Of a stretch of DNA of 64,000 bases, positions 43,268-53,360 are shown in pieces. The notes under the pieces are model-generated. The model did not search any database, was not told the DNA's origin, and saw only the letters and a program-made list of their open reading frames with translations. Numbering within the stretch: position 1 is the first letter of the stretch; each line of letters starts with the position of its first letter. Made by a program: the position numbers and the translations under genes. This DNA is from Paraconiothyrium sp. Pb-2020 (taxonomy: Eukaryota > Ascomycota > Dothideomycetes > Pleosporales > Didymosphaeriaceae), in the NCBI GenBank assembly GCA_022419385.1, contig JAJUBI010000004.1, positions 2,337,286 through 2,401,285 of the forward strand, read 5' to 3'.

Positions 43268-44155
43268 ATGCTCAAAGTAGGGTCAAGACTTGCTGGGAAA
43301 GTAGCAATTGTAACAGGTAATCGTTGTCCCCATATACAGCATGTACAACATTCCACCTGCGCCTTTTGCTAGTTGTCAACAGGTGGCGGATCGGGTTACG
43401 GAGCTGGCATAGCAAAGCGTTTTGCTCAAGAAGGCGCCAAAGTAGTCATCGCAGATATCAACGAGGAGCACAGTCAGCGAATTGCCTCTTCTCAGCCCGG
43501 TTCGCTCTCGTTCCACAAAACCAATGTGACCACGGAGTCCGACTGGGAGTCCCTCTTCAAAGGTGCCAAATCGTGCTACGGCCCCGTCACAACGCTTGTC
43601 AACAACGCGGGTACCTCTTACAAAAATAAGCCTACAACTGAAGTTACTTTGCAAGATTTCGAGAAACGTTTTGATGTGAACGTCAAAGGTGTCTACTTTG
43701 GAAGCCAGATTTTCCTTAAAAGGGCACTCAAGAATGGGACGAGTGGCGTAATGTTGAATATTGCAAGTCTCGGCGCGACAAGGCCGAGGCCAGGACTGGT
43801 GTGGTATAATGCGAGCAAGGGCGCGATATGGAACGTGACAAAGGGTCTTGCCGCCGAATATGGGCCTCATAAAATCAGAGTGAATTCTCTGTGTCCACTT
43901 CTGGGAGGCACCGGATTGTATGTTTAGCCTTGGAAACCATGACTATAGGCGCATGTGCTGAATGATGCTAGGTTCGAAGCTTTCTCAGGCATGCCTGACA
44001 CCCCCGAGAACAGAGGGAAGTTTGTCAGCAATGTCCCTCTGGGTCGACTGTGCGAAGCCACCGATGTCGCGAACGTGGCGCTCTTCTTAGCAAGCGATGA
44101 AGCCCAGTTCATTACCGGCATAAATCTTGAGGTAGAAGGAGGACGAGCAGTGTAG
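43268..44155 (+). CDS. Short-chain dehydrogenase/reductase (255 aa, 3 exons), intact
   Basis: Exons are 43268-43316, 43383-43917 and 43972-44155. Intron 1 splits the cofactor motif, restored as TGGGSGYG at residues 16-23. The acceptor of intron 2 must be 43971, since the earlier AG at 43947-43948 runs into a stop. Asp41 favours NAD(H). NNAG is at 90-93, Ser145, and Tyr158/Lys162 lie in YNASK. The C-terminus GINLEVEGGRAV is typical. The gene stands intact among dead aldehyde and alcohol dehydrogenase genes, so it may be a survivor of a lost catabolic pathway or may serve something else. Confidence 0.9.
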
Positions 44156-44171
44156 CCTCAAAGTTCTATAT

Positions 44172-45141
44172 TCACACCGCACCGATCGGGACGGTGTTCT
44201 TGCCTGCCGCTACCTCTTCTTCGATCGCTCCTTCTTCCAAATACTCTTCCTCTTGTCGCGCTTTGTCGTCCCTGCCGATCAACTTCCAAAATTTCGCCTC
44301 AAGGTCGATACCCTCAGCCTGCCATGCTCTTCCTTCGGCACTTTCATCGAATGTTTCCCCTTCCGCTTGCGCCCTCTTTCTGATTCCACTTGTTCTCAGC
44401 TTCCAGATCAAATGGCTCACCACCATACTCATCTCAATTGCACAACACAGCGCGTACATTGTCCCGAACAACGCATCAAATTCTGATTGCGCAACCAAGC
44501 TCATGAGACTGAAGAACGCACCACACCAGTCGACTGTCAGGAAGATGAAGTCGATGCCAACGACCCGACCGCGACGTTTCAGAAGCTCGAAAGGGATGGC
44601 AAAGTACGCTCCAATCAACAGGATGAACGAGATGACGCCTATTAGAAGGACGGGCCAGTCGACTCCACGATTGTAGGGTGGCCGGATTGCATATACGAGC
44701 CCCAGTTCCACTCCGCCGAAAAGAACGAAAAGGGAAAGCAGAAGCAACGTGGCTGTCCATGTTCTCCACTTCCTAAAGCCTCATGTTAGCAGCGAAACGA
44801 TGCTGTGGGAGGGTGATGGCAGCAATCTGAGCATCCAGATTCTGCACTGCGTGTAGAACATACCGACCATAGACAAGACACTGTGCCCAACTTACGCCGC
44901 AGAGACAACAGAAGCACTGTGGCTGCACGATCAGAGGAATATTGAAGTTTTGTGCAATAGCATATGCGCCGAATGGCACACCGCTCACAGTCCACAAAAG
45001 CATCATGGATGCCGGCAATCCCTCGGTACTCTTCGTGCGATAGTTGCGCAGGATCTGTGGTACGAGCTGCACACACCAGCACACAGTGCCGATGGTACCT
45101 AAGACGTTGGCGGCCACCGGTATAGACTCTTGAGGTGCCAT
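44172..45141 (-). CDS. PQ-loop repeat membrane protein (292 aa, 2 exons)
   Basis: Exons 45141-44864 and 44772-44172 flank a 91-nt intron (GTATGT...TTTAG). The first PQ motif is VPQILRNYRTKSTEG at residues 27-41. About seven transmembrane helices follow, and the C-terminal tail is charged and Glu-rich. PQ-loop proteins include lysosomal/vacuolar amino-acid exporters (cystinosin, Ypq) and related carriers. The second PQ motif, usual in the other half, is not evident. Its stop codon lies only 16 bp from that of the convergent SDR gene. Confidence 0.82.
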
Positions 45142-45686
45142 GGCGAAGATTGGTCGACGGACGCCACGGGTGAATGCGAAGGTAGGGTCAGTGACGGACG
45201 AAGAAATTTGACCATCAAAAAGTGCGATCCCTATGGCAGATGCAAAAGATGATGTTGCATGACAAACAGAGCCTGTGAACCAGGCTGATTAGGTTTACCT
45301 ATTCCGGTCAGAGCTTTGCATGTGGTGCATAAGTGGAGGCGAGGGCTCTAGTGTTAGCGCCATCTAGACGACCAATAACGTGCTCTTGTAAGTTAGTCAT
45401 CCACCTTCTCTCTACCCGCTCCGCGGACAACGGTTCCTTCCAAACCCGGTACGTGGGACGGTCCGATGAGCGATTGCTTCTTCAAGTCGCGGCAGCAGAG
45501 TGCGACACTGCTGCATCGTGCGGTCCCTGTCGACGACTTCTCGAGAGCCAGACTTCGCTCGTCTATAAGATATGTGTACAGGTCGCGCATGTGGGTCTCC
45601 TACGACCCATGTGGGGTGGGAAGCTCCGTGGACAAGCGGAGGGAAGTCAAGGCGTCTCGTGAGATGGCGGAAATAACCGGGCCATA
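45142..45686. other. Decayed region downstream of the ATPase remnant
   Basis: No supported gene; may contain further unrecognisable parts of the P-type ATPase remnant. Confidence 0.35.
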
Positions 45687-46448
45687 CCGAAAATGCGTCA
45701 ATAGTTGCCTTAGCATCTGGTCGAAGCACGTCCTGTAAACTCATGCTGGCAGCGATGGCCCTGTCAACCCCAACAAATACAGCTGAGCCTTCTCTGTCTA
45801 TCTCCAAAGGCAAAAGGCCGACGCCCTTCACGTTATTTCTCCTCCATCCAAGCTAGAATACCGACAATAACGGCTCTCCACAATCCATCGCCAGGATTGA
45901 CTTCACACTTGACGCCACGTCCAGCGGTCTCCAAGAGCTGTGATGAGTGTGTGCATGTTGACACGAAGGTGCTTCGCTGCAGCAGTTACGCTCAGGAAGA
46001 TCCAGTGCCCATGTTTGCCAACGGCAACGGCTGTCATACAGAATAGCATGATAGTTCTCATAAATTTGACCCGGGTGGAGTTGAGCAGAGTGTCCCACCC
46101 TGAGTAATCGAGCAGCGTGCCGGGAGCGAAGATAGCGCCAGAGTACAGAGACAAGCCTTTCAAGGAGTCGCGCAGCATCGATAGCTCTTCAGTATGTCGA
46201 AGAGTGCTGATCTTTCGCTCGGCAGCTCTTTCTCCAGCAACAGCATCATTACCCACGGCTTCATTTGCATCGACAACCGCTTTCTATCGCACACTTGGCT
46301 CGTGCAATACCCTCGCTTCTTGCAGTGGTAACGATACCAGTGCTTCGTTCACGCCCTGTACTTCTTTCAATGACGATTCCACTGTTGATGTGCAGGCAGC
46401 GCAAGTCATTCCCCTTATGGAGACGACAGTGAAGCCAGACAAGTCCAC
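45687..46448 (-). pseudogene. Copper P-type ATPase remnant
   Basis: Three minus-strand segments are collinear with heavy-metal P1B-ATPases. The first (46448-46284) is a heavy-metal-binding domain with GMTCAACTSTVESSLKEVQG. The second (46256-45903) holds the first membrane helices, ending NMHTLITALG. The third (45831-45687) is the late hinge segment SMSLQDVLRPDAKATIDAF. The phosphorylation motif DKTGT, the copper-binding CPC helix and most of the catalytic domain are missing, and the segments are out of frame with each other. The gene is dead. In fungi such pumps load copper into the secretory pathway or export it. Confidence 0.8.
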
Positions 46449-47354
46449 CTTTTCGATTTGGTCTTCATAACTATGCTCGACTGATTCGTTGTATTGAAGA
46501 TGTAGGTTGATATCGAGAGCGTCGCAGCTCCTAATAATGAATCCTATAAAAGAGGCTGCAATATAGCAGCAGGCCATACTGGACGGTGGCGAAAGGGGTT
46601 CGCTGCCAGATGTACAACTCCTCGCCGTTGACTGATTGTCGTACATAGGAAGACTTCGTGCAGATTATCGTAGTGCAAGAGGTGCCAGTCGTCAAGGCGT
46701 AAATCGTCACGTGCAGAGGTGGCGGCTGGGGGCGCGCTTGTTCAGACCGGAGTTCTTCTCTGTGAAGTTGCTTGTTGACCTTTCTTCTTCCAGTGATTTG
46801 TTTCCGACTCCTAGCCGTAGCCGATTGATAGATTCCAGCACCAATCACACTGCCATAGTTGATCAGACATTTTCCGAGTACGTAGATGAACTCATCCGCC
46901 CCATATACAAAGCAAAACATGTTCACCATGTGTCTCGCTTTCGTTCATGAGTCTACGGCTTACTAGCTACAGCCTCGCGTTGTTGTCACTGAACAACGCA
47001 CATCGGTGCCCACCAGCTATTACTACATTAGGTGTTTCCTCGCGAAAACAAGAAAGAATGGACAAAAAGCGCAGCAGGCTTAGGGCACGGTGAGATTACG
47101 GCTTGCGACCACTGTATCTCGACACCCGTTCACAATCAAGACTTTTGGGAATAATGGTGGACGAAGCCGTGTGCGAAAAAGATGCGGTAGGAACAAGCTC
47201 AGACCGTTTCCCCAGATTTCCTCGTAATGCCAAGCGCTCATTTGTGACTTCGGTGGCGGACCGCTCTACCCTTCCAAAGTAGCGGCGGATTGGGCGGCGG
47301 GTTTCACGGTGGGGCACTGATAGCCGACTTCTCCCACTGCTCACGCACGGCAAC
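46449..47354. other. Intergenic region upstream of the Zn2Cys6 regulator
   Basis: No supported gene. A 132-codon minus frame at 46531-46929 is hydrophobic and Cys-containing but not recognised; it may be a further part of the ATPase remnant. Confidence 0.35.
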
Positions 47355-49600
47355 ATGGCAGACCGCGACGGGCAGCCTCGTCGCAAACGCGCCCGACTGG
47401 CATGCACAGCCTGCAATGCGCGCCGCGTCAAATGCAATGTGGTGGAAAGCCGACCTTGCCGCAACTGTGTTGCCGCCAACGTACATTGCGAAACACGTGA
47501 ATCGCGCCGTGGTAAACACCCTCGCAAACCACGGGTGACAGAAGAAACGCCAGAATTTAGATCCCGGCTAGATTCGATTGTTAGTTTGGATGATGGTCCT
47601 GTGTAAGGTCAATCATCATATACCAGTCACGTTGCGATTGGTTGAAGCACTTCGCTGAGACAATCAGATCACCATTGAATGTGACGACATCACGGAATCA
47701 CGAGGAACTCGCTGCATCTCACGCACTCGCCTCACTGTCAGGATGTCACCAAGTTACTGGGCAACAGCCTCTGCCAGACGATTTACCCCAAAAGGTGGTG
47801 GAACAAGGAAGTGCGGTGCCTGAATTCCGGCAAGAATCCACAGAATTCGTACCTAGAGCAGACAAACAGGAAGACGATGGAGCTGTCTTCCTGGGCGAAT
47901 CCACGTCTTTAAGATACGTTACTGAGGAATCCGCACCCACAATACGAGCGTACAAGCGGCCACGCCTGCGACATTCGGTTCCTAGCGGCGCTCGTGCGGA
48001 TTCACTCATCCCCCAGTGGGAATCAGAACGGAGACGCACTAGAATGAAAAATCTTCACGAAGATGGCGCGTTCACATTTCCATTGTCTTCGGTGCGGGAG
48101 AAGCTCCTGAAAGCCTACTTCCGCTGGTTTCACCCACACTTTCCGGTCGTAGATGAGCCAGAAATATGGGCGTCACACAAAAGTGGTAGCTTGTCCCCTC
48201 TCTTGCTGCAAGCAATGCTTTTCATCGGTGTAATACACTGCGAAGAGTCCACTCTTCAAGAACTTGGATGGGGCAACCGACACCGAGCAAAGTATCATCT
48301 CTATTCCCGAGCCAAGGATATCTACGATGCAGAGTATGAAACAAAGAAGTTCATAGTCATACAAGCCCTGTTCTTGATGAGCTTCTGGAGAGCAGGCGCG
48401 TTACTTGAAAAGGACGTCAGGCACTGGCTCGGCGCTGTGATCAGTCTGGCTCAAACTAAGGCGCTGCACCGTGCGGCTCCAGAAACCGAGAACCACTTGG
48501 CGAAAATTCGCAGGCGTCTTTGGTGGGCAATATACGTCCGTGAACGCCAATGTAGCTCTGCTCTTGGGCTACCAAATCGCATACGGGACGACGATTGCGA
48601 TATCGATATGCTTTCTGAAGCGGACTTTGAGTCGGCTTTTGACACCTCTACGCCAGCAAGCAGCATCAGCAGGTACATGGCTTATGCAATCGGTATGACG
48701 CAGCTCGCAGTCCTGCTAGGGAAGGTGGTAGATGCAGGTTACTTGCCTAATCGAATACTATCAGTAGCCGATAGAAGCACGATTCGAGAAGACCTAGACA
48801 GATGGAAGCAGCAGCTAAGCGCGTCCATGCAGCTATCAAGCGATACACCCTCTAGTTTTCAGGCTAGCATGCTTCATCTAGCATACAACAACCTGCACAT
48901 TCTTCTTCATCGGTCCGCGTTCATTGCAGAAGAGGACTCAGATCCCGATGCTGCAAGTTTCGCTATACATGCAGCAGCTCGCAGTTCACGGATCGTAGAG
49001 GACATGCTATCTGAAGAAACTATGGGACATGCGCAGATCCACGTCATCACAAACCTGTTTAACGCACTTTGTATTCACGTTGCGCATCTGCGTAGGTCTT
49101 CTGGTGTGACGCAGACTATCGCAGAGCACCGGGCGAAACTCTGTTTGCTTGGCTTGCAGGAGCTACAACAGACGTGGGAAGTGACAAACTGGGTCAGTAA
49201 CTGACTCTAAATAAAGATTTTGACTGACAAGATCCAGGTGCTGCAGCTTTTCTTTCAATACCTCGATCGCACAACGGCGGCACGCCTTGCGATGGAAGCC
49301 GACGTGGAAATCCTGAGCGCAGCCTCGAAAGCCCAAAACGTCAATGCAGTCGCTGTAAGCACTATACCTTCTGATGGAGAGCGTCAAGCACTGGAAAACA
49401 ACGGGTCAGCTGTCCCGAATACGCTGGCACTAGGTGGAGATGTCGACAATGCTGTCACACCATGGTCTTGGACAACGGACGAGGCCAACCAATATTTGTT
49501 CTCGCAGATCGAGAGCGACTTCGCATTCGGCGAGGGCGGCATGTTAGATTGGAGCCCGGAAGCGGTGTCTCATTTTGCAGGGTTTGACCAGTTTACTTAA
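47355..49600 (+). CDS. Zn2Cys6 fungal transcription factor with MHR domain (717 aa, 3 exons)
   Basis: Exons are 47355-47600, 47648-49192 and 49238-49600, with introns of 47 and 45 nt. The zinc cluster has its six cysteines at residues 17, 20, 27, 35, 38 and 45, preceded by a basic run. A low-complexity linker follows. The fungal transcription factor regulatory region begins near residue 215 (FRWFHPHFPVVDEPEIW) and includes the RRRLWWAIYVRERQCSSALGLPNRI signature. The tail is acidic and aromatic (WSWTTDEANQYLF...MLDWSPEAVSHFAGFDQF), a likely activation domain. Such factors bind CGG-containing sites. Given the dead oxidoreductases around it, it may be an orphaned local regulator (inference). 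The first donor (GTGTAA) is the weakest junction. Confidence 0.88.
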
Positions 49601-49639
49601 CAATTCTAGTAATACTGTTGAAAATTATTGTGTATTTAC

Positions 49640-50582
49640 GGAATAATGCGCCCTTCATGCCTTGTTTTCCGAAACTGTCCCAGATCTCCGTATTCCACTC
49701 GTCTCCATCCTTTTTCAGGAGTACCCGGTACTGCTCTCCCACGTACAAGGGACTCATGGCTCTGTACGATATCGATGCGGGCACTGCACCACCTTTCCTT
49801 CCTTTGCAGAGTCACGCCAAAGATCGAGCATATTAATCAAGTTTAATGGTCCATGGACCACAGCGTCGCGATGTCCTTCTATTTCCGACACCATTCCGGT
49901 AAGTAGTGTATCTTGTGCGCATTGAATGTCAGTGCCGAGAAGCGAAATAACGATGTGTTAGTCTGAGTGACATCTCGAGTGTATTCCCCAGGAAACGGTT
50001 TCATCTCTGGAAGGGGGGCGGCGGTTTTTGGGTCGTGATCTCCTTCTGAAATACCCAGTTCCTCTTATCTATGAGAGCAACGCCTCTTTCATTTTCGAAT
50101 GTTTTCTCGACGCCAACGACTAGCATCTCAGCACCGGATTGAGCTTCTTAGGTCCCGCTGAGAGCAACTTGGTAGTCTCCATGAACTTCCTGTCCAACGC
50201 GGAGGAGCGACGATTCGCTTTGCGCCCACTGTAGCTCTCCGCCTGCCCACATTCGGCGGGTGAATGGATTAAGGGGATTCACTGTCCTATCGGTCCCGTC
50301 GAGACCGAGCTCTGTTTCTAAGATCGACGGGGTGAAGTAGACGAGATGGTAGCCAGGTGGGATAGGAGTTCCGTTCGATGGAGCTTGCGTTGAGGTACGC
50401 GACCGGCCAAGGGTGATGTTTAGAAGGTGTAATTGGTTCGCATCCAGCAATTGCTTGCGAACTGAGACTGGATTACTGCCGAATCGGGCGAACATTTCGG
50501 TGCAAGCTTCTGCGGCGGATGCTACATCTCGGCGGCGCGAAGTCGTAGTAAAGTAGCGCCTGGTGAACGAAGCCATATTCAT
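49640..50582 (-). pseudogene. HTD2-like (MaoC/FAS1-type) dehydratase pseudogene, multiply frameshifted
   Basis: It starts well at 50582 with a mitochondrial-looking N-terminus (MASFTRRYFTTTSRRR). GYHLVYFTP and NPLNPFTRRMWAGGELQW follow, characteristic of 3-hydroxyacyl-thioester or mesaconyl-CoA-type hydratases. After VGQEV the frame breaks near 50180 and returns near 50130 (MLVVGVEKTFENERGVALIDKRNWVF). It breaks again in a C run near 50010, carries a stop near 49875, and breaks twice more before ISYRAMSPLYVGEQYRVLL. The conserved TSLFRFSALTFNAHKIHY and HGPLNL segments are still readable. No intron fits these changes. Confidence 0.8.
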
Positions 50583-51088
50583 ACGTGCACGTACAGAGTC
50601 AATTTGTTTTCCTGCTCGATTATCAGGCGTACGCCCAATGACGAAGTGGTGTTTCGTGGAGAGCATCCACATGCCGGCTCGTTGATTGGGGTGCGGCAAC
50701 CGAAATAGCCGAAGCAGGACGCGGATCGCGTCCGACGCTAACGTCCTCGTTCCATCCCGTACCTGACGCCGCTGTAAAGCATCGCAGCGGACCTTACCCG
50801 TGCCTACCAATTCAATGGCCTCAGCGTAGAGCAAAACGATGAATGGCGCCTTAAATGTAGATGGGATGTATTGCAATTCGCGTCGGCGAAGTTCCTCGAA
50901 ACCACCGTAGCGAAAACCCCCGATTCCAAGCTTCACGCCTAGCAACATGCAGACTGTTCCGGCAGCTGTGCCAGAATTCATCCGAGACCCGAAGTCGGCA
51001 GTGGAGCAAGTAGAAGATATCGCATTTGCAGGAAGACTGATCAAGGGTGGCGTGCAACAAGATGCCCAAGAGAATAAGAGTGATCTGA
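50583..51088. other. Uninterpreted spacer in the decayed block
   Basis: Open on the minus strand as an upstream extension of the dehydratase frame, but without domain character. No gene called. Confidence 0.35.
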
Positions 51089-52240
51089 CGAACATTAGGA
51101 CGAAGGCATTGGTCGTGAAAGAGCCTAAGGCTGATTTGGAGATGCAAGATGTTATATTGGATGAGATACGCGAGAACGAGGTTCTGGTGGAAATGATGTA
51201 CAGCGGCATATGTGCGTCCGATCTGACTCGCAAGGTCTTGACTGCTCCGCCTAAGTCATACCGACATCGTTGTTCAGCAAGGACACCTCCCAATGATAGA
51301 CTTTCCTGCCATCCTAGGCCACGAAGGCGCAGGCTATGTCCGCGCGATCGGCTCTTCCGTCAAGAACAAGTCCCTTCGAATTCGAGACGCCGTCCCATCA
51401 TCCTTCGCTACCTGCGGCACCTGCAAACCTTGCGATACGTCGCATCCTGCGTGTTGCACAACACCCGCGAACGTAAATCATAACGGCGTTCGGATCTTCG
51501 ATCGAAGTACCCCTGCGCGAACAACGGATGGCACAAGGGTCAGAAGTCAATATTTTGGACAGAGCAGTTTCGCGAAGATGAGCGTTGTGAATGAGAGTCG
51601 TGTGGTGAAATGTGACCATCCAGACAATATGGACATATACGCACCGATAGAATGTGGGTTCCAGACCGGCGCCGGCACAGTACTGAATGTCCTGAAGCCG
51701 AGTAGAATTGATAGCATTGTGGAATTCGGATTAGGCAGTGTAGGGCTGACGGCGCCCATGGCTGCAAAATACCTGGGCACTGGCCAAATTATTGCTGTTG
51801 ATATTGTCCAAGAGAAGCTTGACATGGGTAAAGATCTTGGTGCCACACACACAGTCAACTCGCGGGAGGAGACCGATGCTGTCAAAACCATCAAGGATAT
51901 CACGAAGGGCGGTGCAGCTTACGCCATCGACTGCACAGGCCTTGTTGCCGTCATCGAAAACGTGGTTGAGTGTCTGGCATCGCTTGGAACTGCTGCTATT
52001 GTCGGCGTTCCACCTGCAGAAAAGAAGATCTCGCTCGACCCACTGTCGTTCTTCTTGGAAAACAAGAGGCTGATAGGTGTGATAGAAGGGGACAGCAACC
52101 CATAAGAGTTTGTGCCGAAGCTGGTCCAGTTGCAGAGGAAGGGTCACTTTCCGACTGAGAAGCTATGTCGGAAGTATCCCGTAGAGAGGTTCAAGGACGC
52201 GATACATGATTTGCACCTGGGCAACGTGAGTCACGGCATA
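51089..52240 (+). pseudogene. Zinc-dependent alcohol dehydrogenase pseudogene
   Basis: The sequence follows medium-chain zinc alcohol dehydrogenases through its length. Segments are IRTKALVVKEPKADLEM, DFPAILGHEGAGYVRAIGSSV and the structural-zinc cysteines CGTCKPCDTSHPAC. Then come YFGQSSFAKMSVV, GFQTGAGTVLNVLKP, VEFGLGSVGLTAP and GVPPAEKKISLDPLSFFLENKRLIGVIEGDSNP. A TAA stop (52103-52105) directly follows DSNP, although the conserved C-terminus continues in the same frame (EFVPKLVQLQRKGHFP). At an intron-like segment (GTGCGT...CCTAAG, 51211-51257) the exons join one base out of frame, damaging GIC|HTD. No clear start ATG remains. Confidence 0.82.
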
Positions 52241-53360
52241 CTAGAGATTGGAGAAGAGTGTGTACTGACAACAGAAACAGGTTATAAAGCCGGTGATACA
52301 ATGAGGTTGAAATGTTGCAATATTATACTGTGCTTTCATTGCAATCGACATGCAAGTAGCCGAGATCTCTTTCACAGTAAAGGTCTCCCGTTTCCAGAAA
52401 ACTAAGCACTTCCGCACGCCTTTCGAATCCCATTGTCTCGCTCTCAGAACGTTTCGCCTATGTAGGACGGTGTAAATCGTACTATGCGATATACGCCGCA
52501 AACCCAATTTCGAGCCGACGAGGCTTAGATGACCATATGATCACTACGAGTGACGACATGCATCGGCTTCGTGGAGTGCGAGCATTGGCTGTCAAAGATG
52601 AGGCTGCATATGCAATGTCGGCTAACGCGGTTAGGACTCTTATCTCCGTGGTGTTCAGATGATGGAGTCACCTATTCGTTCCTCACAAGAAAACCACAGG
52701 AAAAAGGTCGCCGCAACCTCAACAACCAAAGTCCAGGCATACATTCCTAAGAATAGAACAATTCTATGTGATAGTCAGCCTGGGCACTGTTGAAGCATCA
52801 GTAACGGAAAGGTGTAGAGTCCTGCAAGGCTGATATGGAGCAGGTTCATGTTCTAAGCCTTGCAATTTCTACAATCTGTAAGCACGAACTGCGGTCAAAC
52901 AGCTGAACGGTACTTCCATGTCTGCCTGCGTGTGGCTTTGCTGGGCTTTCACCTTGACTGCTTTGCTGGGCTTGCACCCTGGTTGCTTTGCTGGCTTGAT
53001 TGCCTTGTTGCCTTCAGATACTCCAAACTCAAAGACCATCGCTACCCGACACGGATTGGAGTTGGGCGGCAAGCGGTTGCCTAGATATGTTGCAAGGTAG
53101 CCTTCTACTTCCCAGCGAGCTCAGCCGCCTTCATACGTATGTGATACTTCACAATCGGAAGAGGGACGATGGCTGTGTTGGACCGTCCTGCGGCTCTGCT
53201 TGGTCGTCATTATACAAAACACTTGCTGGATAAGAGAGCGAGCACTTTCATCACGACCGCTGGTCTTCATATTATTTTTATACTTCAAGACTCGTAGAAC
53301 TTGCCTTTCATGTTGAGAGAATCCAAGCGACGGAATTGAGGTACATCTCACACACAAACA
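52241..53360. other. Intergenic region with short imperfect repeats
   Basis: No supported gene. At about 52930-53008 the motif TTTGCTGG(G)CTT occurs three times at 24-27 bp spacing. Confidence 0.45.

Noticed and set aside
50148..51293. Full 381-codon minus-strand frame as one intact protein
   Set aside because: Only the part from 50582 matches the dehydratase family. The upstream part is antisense to the alcohol dehydrogenase remnant, and the downstream end is a frameshift.
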